This document shows, in pieces, positions 35,008 to 42,895 of a DNA stretch of 64,000 nucleotides; position 1 is the stretch's first letter; each line of letters opens with the position of its first letter. Under the pieces are notes generated by a model. It had not been told where the DNA came from. It saw nothing but the letters and a program-made list of their open reading frames with translations, and made no database searches. The DNA comes from Algoriphagus sp. (lineage in GTDB: Bacteria; Bacteroidota; Bacteroidia; Cytophagales; Cyclobacteriaceae). The DNA lies in contig JAQSDM010000012.1 in the NCBI GenBank assembly GCA_029945945.1, positions 248,001 through 312,000 of the forward strand, given 5' to 3'. A program made the position numbers and the translations under genes.

Positions 35008-37779
35008 ATGATAAGAATTTTCTTCCTTCTGCTCTTTTTTCCAATATTCAGTTTTCATGCATTTGCCCAAACCGGAACAATCACCGGAGTGGTGAAAGAC
35101 GCTGAAACCGGCGAGACTCTTCCCTATTGCAATGTCTTCATCAACAATACGACTATCGCAACTGTGACCGATATGGAGGGGAAATTTACGCTTTCAAATC
35201 TGGAACCTGGTCCACTGGAAGTTGGGTTTTCTTTTATGGGCTATGTGGCAGAAACAAGAAAAATCACCTTAAATCCGGGTGGAATTTCCACAGTGAACCT
35301 AAGTATGACGCCTTTTGATCAAGAACTCAGTGATGTGGAAATCAAGGCTTCAAGAGATAAAGTTTGGGAGCGGGATCTTCGCAAGTTTCAAAACCTCTTC
35401 CTCGGAAACGATGAAATCGCAGCGCTTTCCACGATCCAGAATCCCTGGGCAATTGACTTTTCCGAAGGAGAAGAAAAAGGGACTTTTCTCGCAACCGCCA
35501 TTCAACCAATTGAAATAGTAAACAATCATCTTGGATATAAAATCAGCTTTGACCTCAAGGAATTCTTTGATTCTCCGACCAATTACCGCATCGTCGGAGC
35601 TGCTAGATTTGAGGAAATGAACCCTGAGTCAGAAACTCAGCGAAGTACCTGGGAGAAAAACAGAGCTGAAGTTTATAAGAAATCTCCGATGAATATGTTT
35701 CGGGCCATGATCAAAGGCCAACAGGAGCAGGAAGGGTTTTTCCTTTACGGAGATAAAGCCGGAGGATCGGCAAGTATGAATTTGCGGACTGATATTTTTG
35801 CCAATGAACTGGGGAAATCCGTGGTGCCTTACAAGCCGGAGCAACTCGTAACCCGTGCTGACAAACCCGGAGAATATCTGATAGCTATGAAAGGTCGGAT
35901 AGAAATCCATTACCAAAAAGGATATTCTCAGGTCAATACTTACAAAGATGCTCCTTATCCGGTTTCCTGGCTTGAGGTGAATAAAGGAATTGTCCGGGTA
36001 CGCGAAAACGGGATGGTTCTCAATCCACAGGATCTCGTCTTCTCCGGAGACATGGATCAAAAGCGGATTTCGACACTTTTGCCACTTGACTACGATGCAG
36101 AAAAAGCCATTCAGCTTCAAAACCTGGAGCGAACCGCCGCAAATTTTCAGGAAAAAATCTTCCTCCATACAGACAAACCTTATTATTACGCCGGGGATCA
36201 ACTTTTCTTCAAAGCCTATTTCAACTATGGCAATCCCTACCTGAGAGACGAGCTTAGCAGAGTATTACATGTGGAGCTGATTTCTGAGGATCGTGATTTT
36301 GTCATTGAAAAGAAATTCCAGATTCAGGATGGAATTGTGGTTGGAAATTTCACACTTCCAGACACCCTAATTGAGGAAAAGTACTTCATCCGAGCATATA
36401 CCAACTGGAACAAAAACTACGGACCAAAGCATTATTTCACAGCTCCTTTGAGTGTTCTTTCCCCTTTCCAGCGCGTGGAAGAATCTGAAACTAGTCAACC
36501 GAAAGCTGCAGATCGAATAGCTCTTTCGGCAGATAAAGAGACCTATGGCCCGAGAGAAAAAGTCACCCTTACACTCAATACTATGAATATGCGGGGCGCA
36601 GCTATCCAGACAAACATTTCCGTCTCAGTGTTGGATCAAACTCAGATTGTCCCGATCAATGAACAAACGGATATCAGGAGTTCGTTGGAGCTGGAAGAAA
36701 TCCCGGCAACGATGACTTTGGATCGCTTTTCCTATCCGGTGGAAAAAAGTTTAAGTCAGAAGGGAATTGTCCTGGACGAAAAAGGAAAGCCGGTTGCAGC
36801 ACAGGTCATCGCTTTTGTGAATGACTTTGAAGGAATGGTAGAAATGGAATCCAATCCAAAGGGAGAGTTTGCGATGGAAGAAATGGAATTTTACGGCCCG
36901 ATGAAACTGGCCATTCAGGCAACAGATAAAAAAGGAAAACCGGTTCCAAAAGTTGAACTGGTTCCTGCTCTGAATGCGCCTGTGGCACTTCCTGAAGGGG
37001 CTTTTTTCCCAAAAACAAAAACAGTCGCCGAATCGATCCGACCTTTGGTGGAATCTGAAAATACCGCTGAACTAGAGGAAGTATTGGTAGAAGATCAAGC
37101 AATAAAAAAACCAAGAGCAATTTATGGCGCACCGGACTATGTGGTTCCCGGAGAAAAACTCTTTGTTTCCGGAAATACAAACGATTTGGTAACCAGTCTT
37201 GCCGGAAATGTACCCGGAATGCGCGTGACGATTGCGGGGGTAACCGGAGTACAACAAATCCGACTTAGAGGCGGAGCTACATCAGTATCCGGATCTATGG
37301 AACCGATAGTCATGGTAAATGGCGCAGTGATGGTAAGCGCTGGAACAACCACTGCTGCAGACAATCTTAGGAGCATTAACCCTTATGACATCGATCGGGT
37401 GGAAGTCGTATCGCGAACAGTTTCTATGCTGGGCGATCAAGGCCGAAACGGAGTCATCGCAGTTTATTTAAAGTCGGGAGGATTGTCGGAAACCTCACTT
37501 CCTTCTCTAAAAACCTCAGGAATCAATGAGTTTTCTATCGAGGGTTTCCAGCCGGGTACTCCATTTTTCCAAATGGATTATTCTCAGGAAACTGACGAAG
37601 AGTTAATCGATCAGCGACAGACGATTTATTGGAATCCATTTTTGGTTACCGATCAAAGCGGAAAAGTGAGTTTTTCATTCTATACCAATGATCTTGCAGG
37701 CCCGATGACGGTTGTTGTAAAAGGTTTAGGGCTGGATGGACTTCCGGTTTCGGGTACTTTCACAATCAATAAGCAATAA
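35008..37779 (+). CDS. Outer-membrane-associated carboxypeptidase-like/MG2/TonB-plug protein (no barrel)
   Basis: From the ATG at 35008 (signal peptide MIRIFFLLLFFPIFSFHAFA) the product has 923 residues. In order: a CarboxypepD regulatory domain (TGTITGVVKDAETGETLPYC), a long middle with the macroglobulin-like motif EKIFLHTDKPYYYAGDQLFF, further beta-sandwich domains, and near the C-terminus a TonB-receptor plug (DLVTSLAGNVPGMRVTIAGV, LRGG, NPYDIDRVEVVS, GVIAVYLKSGG). There is no 22-strand barrel. Bacteroidetes have families like this; partners and cargo are unknown. A small barrel protein gene follows 38 bases later. Confidence 0.8.
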   Translation: MIRIFFLLLFFPIFSFHAFAQTGTITGVVKDAETGETLPYCNVFINNTTIATVTDMEGKFTLSNLEPGPLEVGFSFMGYVAETRKITLNPGGISTVNLSMTPFDQELSDVEIKASRDKVWERDLRKFQNLFLGNDEIAALSTIQNPWAIDFSEGEEKGTFLATAIQPIEIVNNHLGYKISFDLKEFFDSPTNYRIVGAARFEEMNPESETQRSTWEKNRAEVYKKSPMNMFRAMIKGQQEQEGFFLYGDKAGGSASMNLRTDIFANELGKSVVPYKPEQLVTRADKPGEYLIAMKGRIEIHYQKGYSQVNTYKDAPYPVSWLEVNKGIVRVRENGMVLNPQDLVFSGDMDQKRISTLLPLDYDAEKAIQLQNLERTAANFQEKIFLHTDKPYYYAGDQLFFKAYFNYGNPYLRDELSRVLHVELISEDRDFVIEKKFQIQDGIVVGNFTLPDTLIEEKYFIRAYTNWNKNYGPKHYFTAPLSVLSPFQRVEESETSQPKAADRIALSADKETYGPREKVTLTLNTMNMRGAAIQTNISVSVLDQTQIVPINEQTDIRSSLELEEIPATMTLDRFSYPVEKSLSQKGIVLDEKGKPVAAQVIAFVNDFEGMVEMESNPKGEFAMEEMEFYGPMKLAIQATDKKGKPVPKVELVPALNAPVALPEGAFFPKTKTVAESIRPLVESENTAELEEVLVEDQAIKKPRAIYGAPDYVVPGEKLFVSGNTNDLVTSLAGNVPGMRVTIAGVTGVQQIRLRGGATSVSGSMEPIVMVNGAVMVSAGTTTAADNLRSINPYDIDRVEVVSRTVSMLGDQGRNGVIAVYLKSGGLSETSLPSLKTSGINEFSIEGFQPGTPFFQMDYSQETDEELIDQRQTIYWNPFLVTDQSGKVSFSFYTNDLAGPMTVVVKGLGLDGLPVSGTFTINKQ

Positions 37780-37817
37780 AACCCGACAGGAAAGTCAGAT
37801 TTCCATAATTTTAGTCC

Positions 37818-38477
37818 ATGAATCGAATCGTTTTTACAGGAATTTTCTGCTTCATTTCTTTTCTCTCGCTTGCGCAAACAAGCATTGGAATCAGAGGAGG
37901 CTTTGTCACTTCCTCCTATGCTTACCAACCCGCTGCAAATAGTAGAAAAATTTCTGTGGGTGGGATAGGTGCTCCGACTTATGCTTTTGTCATCGAGCAT
38001 TTCGGTTCAAAAAATGCGGGAATCGAACTGAACATCCAATATCTCAGCATTGGTTTTCGACAGGAGAACGAGGATGTTTCTCCCGTGCAAACTAACGAAA
38101 CCCAGTTTGATTATTTGAAAGTGCCAATTCTTTCCAGTTTTTATGCAGGGAAATCCGGCAGGTTTCAGATCAAATTCGGACCTCATGTCGGCTATTTATT
38201 GAAGGCTACAGATATCTCTAGAGAATTTTCCGGCAGCAATCCCCCTGAACTTCCAACCTATGGAGGCGCTGAGGACAACCCCAATAAATTCATGTATGGA
38301 ATCACAGCCGGAGCAGGTCTTTCAAAGCTTTTTGGAAAAAGTACACTGGCAGGAGAAGTCAGGTTTGCCTATGACTTCACCAATCCGGAAGGTCAGGATC
38401 GGATTTTTGATATGAACTCTACCAATCTGGAATTTACACTGGCTTACCTTTTCAGAATACGGGAGTTGAAGGAGTGA
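37818..38477 (+). CDS. PorT-like outer-membrane beta-barrel protein
   Basis: The 219-residue protein has a signal peptide (MNRIVFTGIFCFISFLSLAQ) and an eight-stranded barrel pattern of the porT/OMP_b-brl_2 type: TSIGIRGGFVTSSY, NAGIELNIQYLSIGF, FDYLKVPILSSFYAG, FQIKFGPHVGYLLKA and the terminal LEFTLAYLFRIR. It is cotranscribed or at least tandem with the plug-domain protein, to which it may supply the barrel part; that link is inference. Confidence 0.8.
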   Translation: MNRIVFTGIFCFISFLSLAQTSIGIRGGFVTSSYAYQPAANSRKISVGGIGAPTYAFVIEHFGSKNAGIELNIQYLSIGFRQENEDVSPVQTNETQFDYLKVPILSSFYAGKSGRFQIKFGPHVGYLLKATDISREFSGSNPPELPTYGGAEDNPNKFMYGITAGAGLSKLFGKSTLAGEVRFAYDFTNPEGQDRIFDMNSTNLEFTLAYLFRIRELKE

Positions 38478-38620
38478 GAGGTTTGAAAGCTGAAGGCTGA
38501 AAGGTTAAAGGATTAAGGGTTTAAGAGTTTAAAGGTGAAGGCTGAAAGGTGGAAGACCTCGAAGACCAACTATGGTCCATGGACTATTGACTATCAACCT
38601 TACTTATGGTTAACAGACTA
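38478..38620. repeat. Low-complexity intergenic spacer with a GGTCCATGGACT-type word
   Basis: The gap contains recurring AAGG(C/T)TGAAAGGT and GGTTTAAG-type words, then GGTCCATGGACTATTGACTA (about 38574-38593), similar to the GTGGACCGTTGACT string at about 4423-4436. No gene is visible in it. Confidence 0.45.
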
Positions 38621-38697
38621 CTTACAAAATTTCACGAAATCACAATTTTTTCCTTCCCTGTCATATATCCTTCGATTTTTACGACTAACTCATGTAA

Positions 38698-39192
38698 ATG
38701 AATCGCACTCAGCTCGACCATCTCTTAAAACTCCATCACAGGGAAGCTTATTTATGGGCAAGGCAATGCTGTTCATTTGACGAGGAACTGGCCAAAGACA
38801 TCCTGCAGCAGGTTTATCTGAAGATTCTCGAGGGTAAAGCAACCCTGAAAGAAGAAGAAAAGGCGAAAACCTGGATTTTCTCCATCATTCGCTACACAGC
38901 AATTGATCAGCTGCGCAAAGGAGGTAAACTCGCCTCAATGGAATGTATCGAGGAGATGGCTTACATCGAAGAGGAAGTAGATTCCACCGATTACGAAGCG
39001 ATCATCAGCCTCCTTCCAAGAATGCAGCAAGAAGTGATCTTGATGGTTTTTTACCATCAGATGACGATCGGGCAAAGCGCAGAAGTCCTCCAAATCAGCC
39101 TCGGAACAGCACGCACTCATTACGAACGTGGCAAAAAGAAACTGAAAGAATTGATTTCAATAGCCCAAATACAGGCACAAAATGGAAAATAA
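38698..39192 (+). CDS. ECF-type RNA polymerase sigma factor
   Basis: The 164-residue protein has sigma region 2 (HHREAYLWARQCCSFDEELA, DILQQVYLKILEG, AKTWIFSIIRYTAIDQLRKG) and region 4 (LLPRMQQEVILMVFYHQMTI, then SAEVLQISLGTARTHYERGK). ECF factors redirect RNA polymerase in response to envelope signals. The following gene overlaps it by 11 bases and encodes a small membrane protein that could act as its anti-sigma. Confidence 0.92.
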   Translation: MNRTQLDHLLKLHHREAYLWARQCCSFDEELAKDILQQVYLKILEGKATLKEEEKAKTWIFSIIRYTAIDQLRKGGKLASMECIEEMAYIEEEVDSTDYEAIISLLPRMQQEVILMVFYHQMTIGQSAEVLQISLGTARTHYERGKKKLKELISIAQIQAQNGK

Positions 39193-39493
39193 CGACCCAC
39201 TGAATCGGTTTTTTGAAGAGATGAAAGCAAAGGATGAGGGCTTGTCTGTCCCTCCTTTTCCAACCCAAAAACCAAAAAAGCTAAACCCCTGGATTCCGGT
39301 AGGAATCGCCGCTTCCCTGACGCTGATCGGCATTGCGGTCTGGTATGAAAAGCCCGTCCCTGATCCTCCCGCAGAAGTCATCATCATCACCCTGCAGCAA
39401 GGAGAAAACCAACAGCAGGAAATCACCATCGAGGAAAGTACGTATCTCGAAACCTGGGAATCGCCTACCTCCTCATTACTCACTGAATACTAA
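39182..39493 (+). CDS. Small membrane protein, possible anti-sigma factor
   Basis: The 103-residue protein has a cytoplasmic N-terminus of about 35 residues (MENNDPLNRFFEEMKAKDEG), one membrane helix (WIPVGIAASLTLIGIAVWY) and an acidic periplasmic tail. Topology and the 11-base overlap with the sigma gene fit an anti-sigma role; there is no recognisable zinc-binding anti-sigma motif, and the FecR domain is absent. Confidence 0.7.
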   Translation: MENNDPLNRFFEEMKAKDEGLSVPPFPTQKPKKLNPWIPVGIAASLTLIGIAVWYEKPVPDPPAEVIIITLQQGENQQQEITIEESTYLETWESPTSSLLTEY

Positions 39494-39514
39494 ACCAACT
39501 TAACACGACCCGCT

Positions 39515-40249
39515 ATGAAAAAAATACTCATCGTCTTACTCACCTTCTTTACCGGAGTGACACAGGCCCAGGACATGTTCAGCGAGTACTTGTATTCGGC
39601 GGACCGGGTGATGAAAAACCGGGAAACCATCTCTTTGACAGATGCGCAAGCCGAAAAAATCAAGAAAATACATAGTGCGAATGCAGCTGATTTCACCACC
39701 CTGAAATGGGATCTCGATGCTGCAACTGCCAAGCTTAAAACTCTTTTGGCAGCGCCAAAGCCTAATCAAGAGGCGGTGCAGAAGCAAATGGACCTGGTCC
39801 TGAGTTTGGAGAATTCCCTTAAGAAAAAGCAGCTAAGCACCTTAGTCGCCATCAAAAATGAATTGACGGAAAGCCAGCAAAACACTTTAAAAACAACAAA
39901 AACATATACTGTGGCAGGTATTTCACCCACTCTTCAGGCTAACGGTACAAAATATGCAATTGGCAGACCTACCGCAAGTACAGTGACTGGGAGCGGATCA
40001 AATCCAAAAGTATCTGTTCAGATAGCGGGAACAGCCTCCTCAGGGTCCCCGGTATTCTACTTGAAAAATTCAGATGGCCTAAAAAAGATTAATGAGGCAA
40101 GTATGAAAGATATTAATCCAGACGACATTGAGAAAATAGAGGTATTAAAAGATAAATCCGCGACTGATAAATTCGGAGAAGATGGAGCAAATGGAGTAAT
40201 CATCATATACCTTAAAAAGGGAAAAGAAAACAACTTTGAAAAAAAATAA
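39515..40249 (+). CDS. Exported helical protein with a TonB-plug-like C-terminus
   Basis: The 244-residue protein has a signal peptide (MKKILIVLLTFFTGVTQAQ), a helical Spy/CpxP-like middle (ISLTDAQAEKIKKIHSANAA, LDAATAKLKTLLAAPKPNQE) and a C-terminal stretch INPDDIEKIEVLKDKSATDK with GANGVIIIYLKKGKE, matching the end of a TonB-receptor plug. It is third in the sigma operon (21 bases downstream), so it may be a sensor or target of that stress response. The combination is unusual. Confidence 0.7.
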   Translation: MKKILIVLLTFFTGVTQAQDMFSEYLYSADRVMKNRETISLTDAQAEKIKKIHSANAADFTTLKWDLDAATAKLKTLLAAPKPNQEAVQKQMDLVLSLENSLKKKQLSTLVAIKNELTESQQNTLKTTKTYTVAGISPTLQANGTKYAIGRPTASTVTGSGSNPKVSVQIAGTASSGSPVFYLKNSDGLKKINEASMKDINPDDIEKIEVLKDKSATDKFGEDGANGVIIIYLKKGKENNFEKK

Positions 40250-40266
40250 GATTATGGTTTAAATTG

Positions 40267-40299
40267 AAAAAGGAGGCTGAATTTCGGCCTCCTTTTTTT
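40267..40299. terminator. Intrinsic terminator of the sigma operon
   Basis: AAAAAGGAGGC and GCCTCCTTTTTTT form a strong stem with a short loop; both sides can act, serving the convergent toxin gene as well. Confidence 0.9.
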
Positions 40300-40312
40300 G
40301 TAAAAAAAAATG

Positions 40313-40600
40313 CTAGATCGCTGAAAGTAATCTAGCTGAATGATGAATTCGAACGATAAAAATTTTGTCTTCAATGGTTTTGTAGACTAGTCTATAATTC
40401 CCTTCAATTAATTCACGAATATTTTCATTTGAAAACTCAGGAACGATTCTTTCGGATTGAGGTTGCAATTGAAGTTGCTCTACCCTTTTAATGATTTTGG
40501 AAACTTGCCTTCTGGCATAAACTCTCGAGTCTAAACTGATATAATCATGGGTAGATTTTAAGTCATCAATTGCTAAATCCGTCCAAATCAGCTTGACCAT
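40313..40600 (-). CDS. ParE/RelE-type toxin
   Basis: The 95-residue protein has the ParE/RelE core: MVKLIWTDLAIDDLKSTHDY, ARRQVSKIIKRVEQLQLQPQ, GNYRLVYKTIEDKIFIVRIH and HSARLL at the end. Such toxins act on DNA gyrase (ParE) or mRNA at the ribosome (RelE). The gene overlaps the preceding antitoxin gene by 13 bases, the normal arrangement. Confidence 0.9.
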   Translation of the reverse strand: MVKLIWTDLAIDDLKSTHDYISLDSRVYARRQVSKIIKRVEQLQLQPQSERIVPEFSNENIRELIEGNYRLVYKTIEDKIFIVRIHHSARLLSAI

Positions 40601-40791
40601 TTTTCACTGATCTCTTTCACAGTTTGGTGACTTTTTACTTTTTCCTGTTCCACCTGTTTCAAACCTGCTTCGACTTTTTCGATAAAAATTAATCTTTCGA
40701 TAAGCACCTCAACATCGAATTCAGCAGGCATCTCATTGAAAACTGCAATTGCTTTGTCCTTTTTCATTTTTAAAATAGATTTAACGACCAC
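40588..40791 (-). CDS. Antitoxin partner of the ParE/RelE toxin
   Basis: The product has up to 67 residues; a Met at residue 9 (MKKDKAIAVFNEMPAEFDVE, start 40767) is a likelier start. The body EVLIERLIFIEKVEAGLKQV and a C-terminal VKEISEKWSS tail resemble short helical antitoxins of Bacteroidetes paired with ParE-like toxins. It precedes the toxin in the same operon. Confidence 0.8.
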   Translation of the reverse strand: MVVKSILKMKKDKAIAVFNEMPAEFDVEVLIERLIFIEKVEAGLKQVEQEKVKSHQTVKEISEKWSS

Positions 40792-40812
40792 CTTCCAAAA
40801 GGTATTGAAAAT

Positions 40813-40938
40813 TCAATTCTTTCTAAATTCCTTCCAGGTCTTCCAGCTGTAATAAAAAATCAACCAGACGACTGCCCCGAAAAGGCAAACCATAAAAACT
40901 AATAAAAGCAGGTAGGCGAATGATCCGAGATATTCCAT
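40813..40938 (-). CDS. Small single-span membrane protein
   Basis: A 41-codon frame (MEYLGSFAYLLLLVFMVCLF, then GAVVWLIFYYSWKTWKEF) encodes one long hydrophobic helix and a basic C-terminal tail, the pattern of bacterial membrane microproteins. It lies upstream of the toxin-antitoxin pair on the same strand. No family is recognised; it could be a chance frame. Confidence 0.5.
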   Translation of the reverse strand: MEYLGSFAYLLLLVFMVCLFGAVVWLIFYYSWKTWKEFRKN

Positions 40939-41197
40939 ACAAGGAATTTAGTTGAAAATTTCAAACTAAGTATAATCTCTCACAAAATCGCCCCCTTTTC
41001 TTTCTGAATCTTTGGGAAATCATCGATAAGCCTCTTAATCAAATCATGAATTTTCACTGTAAATATCTTCTCCCTAAACTGCAACTACTTATAACAGGAG
41101 TGAAGTCCGAATAAACTTGCTGTCGTCAGTCGACCGTCGTCCGTGGACAATGATTATCCGCTAATCCACCTCAAATTACCGCAGATAATCATAATCC

Positions 41198-42880
41198 TTA
41201 ATCCAAAAACCTCCAGCTCGCTTTATGATTTTTATCCAGCGGTTTGCCGGTCACTTTGGCTCTCAGAATCTCGATCGGCATCGCATTCTGACTCATTATC
41301 AGATCGTGAAATTCCTTCTCCCCCATCTTGCCTGAGTTCACCATTTCATCCCGCATCGAGTAGATTTCCAGCGCCCCGATCATGTACGCGATTTGGTAGA
41401 GCGGTCCATAGCTTCCTTCGAAAGAGCGTCGCACTTCCGCTTCAGCATTGGCTTGCTCGTGACCAACTTTTTCTACCAGCAAGTCGATGCATTCCTGCGG
41501 AGTCATTTTGCCCAGGTGATAATTCAGCGAGAAAATGATCCGCGCGCATCGGTGCATTCTCCAGAAAAGCATGCCCACTTTATCCTTCGCATCTCTCGGG
41601 AAATTCCTGTCCCAAAGCACAAACTCCCAATAAAGTGCCCAGCCTTCCGTCCAAAATGGCGTTCCGAAAAGCCGTCTATGCGTCATGTTTCGCTGATTCA
41701 TAAACTGCTGCAAATGGTGTCCGGGAATCAATTCATGCTGCACCGTCGCCCGTGAGAAATGCGGATTATTCCCGCGCATGCTCATCATTTTATCCTCATG
41801 GCTCATTTCGGAAGTTGGGTAAGCAATCTGAATCGTCTCTCCACCCAGAAAGAACGGACTCACACGCTGTCGCTCTGCCGAAATCATGGTCGTTCTCCAG
41901 CTTTCTTTCGCAAGTTCAGGAACCGTGATCAGGTCATTTACTTCCATATAAGTCGTAGCTTCTTCCGCCAGACGAATCACTTCCGCTGGCCAGGCCCCGG
42001 CTGGGAAATAGGTATTTTTCACCATCTCCAACGCTGCCTTCCAGTCGTTTCCAAAACCCAATTCATTGGACGCTTTCAGCATTTCTTTCTCGCACCAGGC
42101 AAATTGCTTTTCCGCCTCGGCGATCAATTCCTCCGGACTGTACGCAATCATTTCGAAGGCAAGCTGCTTCTCCAGCGCTTCTCTTCCGATCGGCTTTCCG
42201 ATGATTCCGCTTCCATCGTCTTTCACCGAGTTGGTGTAGTGCTCGCGCAATCCTTTTGCGTATGCATTCATGCTTGCATCGAGCCTTTTCCACGGCTCGG
42301 GCATCCACCAGGTAAACTCCGGATCGAAGTCAAAATAATAGCCATAAGCCTCAGCAGTTACTTTATTCAGCGACTCGATAGACTGAGCCGCGAGGTCGGC
42401 TTTCTGCCAGCTTGAATACTTGGGCATCGAGGCCAAACCTTTCAGTTGCGCGTCAATCTTCAAAGCGATTGAATTCCAGGCTCCGGCAAGCTCCTGAGAT
42501 TTGGGTTGCACTGCACGTCTTCTTCCTTTCACAAACTCCTCCAACGGCGGAGCAAAAGCCAAAACCGAGGTGATTTCTTCAAAGCCTCTTCGGTCAATAT
42601 CCAGTTCAGCAAGTGTCTTTTCCAGGTAATTTCTGAACAAGACATAATCGATTTTCCCATCTTCAGAGAGCGATTCATAGGCTTTGGCTTGAAGTGTTTT
42701 CAGATAATCTTGATTGAATTTTTGCATCCGATCGAAGTATTCGAGCGAAAGCTGATTGGTGTAAAGCCGCGAAAGTGCACCCCGATCGGCTTGATACGTC
42801 TGGATCATTTGTACGAGTTCGGTAGCCTGCGCCAGTCCTGCGGAAAGGAAAAAGAGGCAAATGAAAAGGAGTTTCTTCAT
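41198..42880 (-). CDS. DUF885 family protein (putative zinc peptidase-like)
   Basis: The 560-residue protein has a signal peptide (MKKLLFICLFFLSAGLAQA) and the DUF885 hallmark VQHELIPGHHLQQFMNQRN with TPFWTEGWALYWEF further on; HELxPGHH and the later Glu resemble a gluzincin metal site. Members are probable secreted peptidases, few characterised. It follows a lipoprotein gene by 15 bases on the same strand. Confidence 0.85.
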   Translation of the reverse strand: MKKLLFICLFFLSAGLAQATELVQMIQTYQADRGALSRLYTNQLSLEYFDRMQKFNQDYLKTLQAKAYESLSEDGKIDYVLFRNYLEKTLAELDIDRRGFEEITSVLAFAPPLEEFVKGRRRAVQPKSQELAGAWNSIALKIDAQLKGLASMPKYSSWQKADLAAQSIESLNKVTAEAYGYYFDFDPEFTWWMPEPWKRLDASMNAYAKGLREHYTNSVKDDGSGIIGKPIGREALEKQLAFEMIAYSPEELIAEAEKQFAWCEKEMLKASNELGFGNDWKAALEMVKNTYFPAGAWPAEVIRLAEEATTYMEVNDLITVPELAKESWRTTMISAERQRVSPFFLGGETIQIAYPTSEMSHEDKMMSMRGNNPHFSRATVQHELIPGHHLQQFMNQRNMTHRRLFGTPFWTEGWALYWEFVLWDRNFPRDAKDKVGMLFWRMHRCARIIFSLNYHLGKMTPQECIDLLVEKVGHEQANAEAEVRRSFEGSYGPLYQIAYMIGALEIYSMRDEMVNSGKMGEKEFHDLIMSQNAMPIEILRAKVTGKPLDKNHKASWRFLD

Positions 42881-42895
42881 AATATGTGGAGTGAA

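Noticed and set aside
38478..38620. Repeated GGCTGAAAGGT/GGTTTAAG words as a CRISPR-like array
   Set aside because: The units are too short and irregular, with no constant spacer length and no cas genes.
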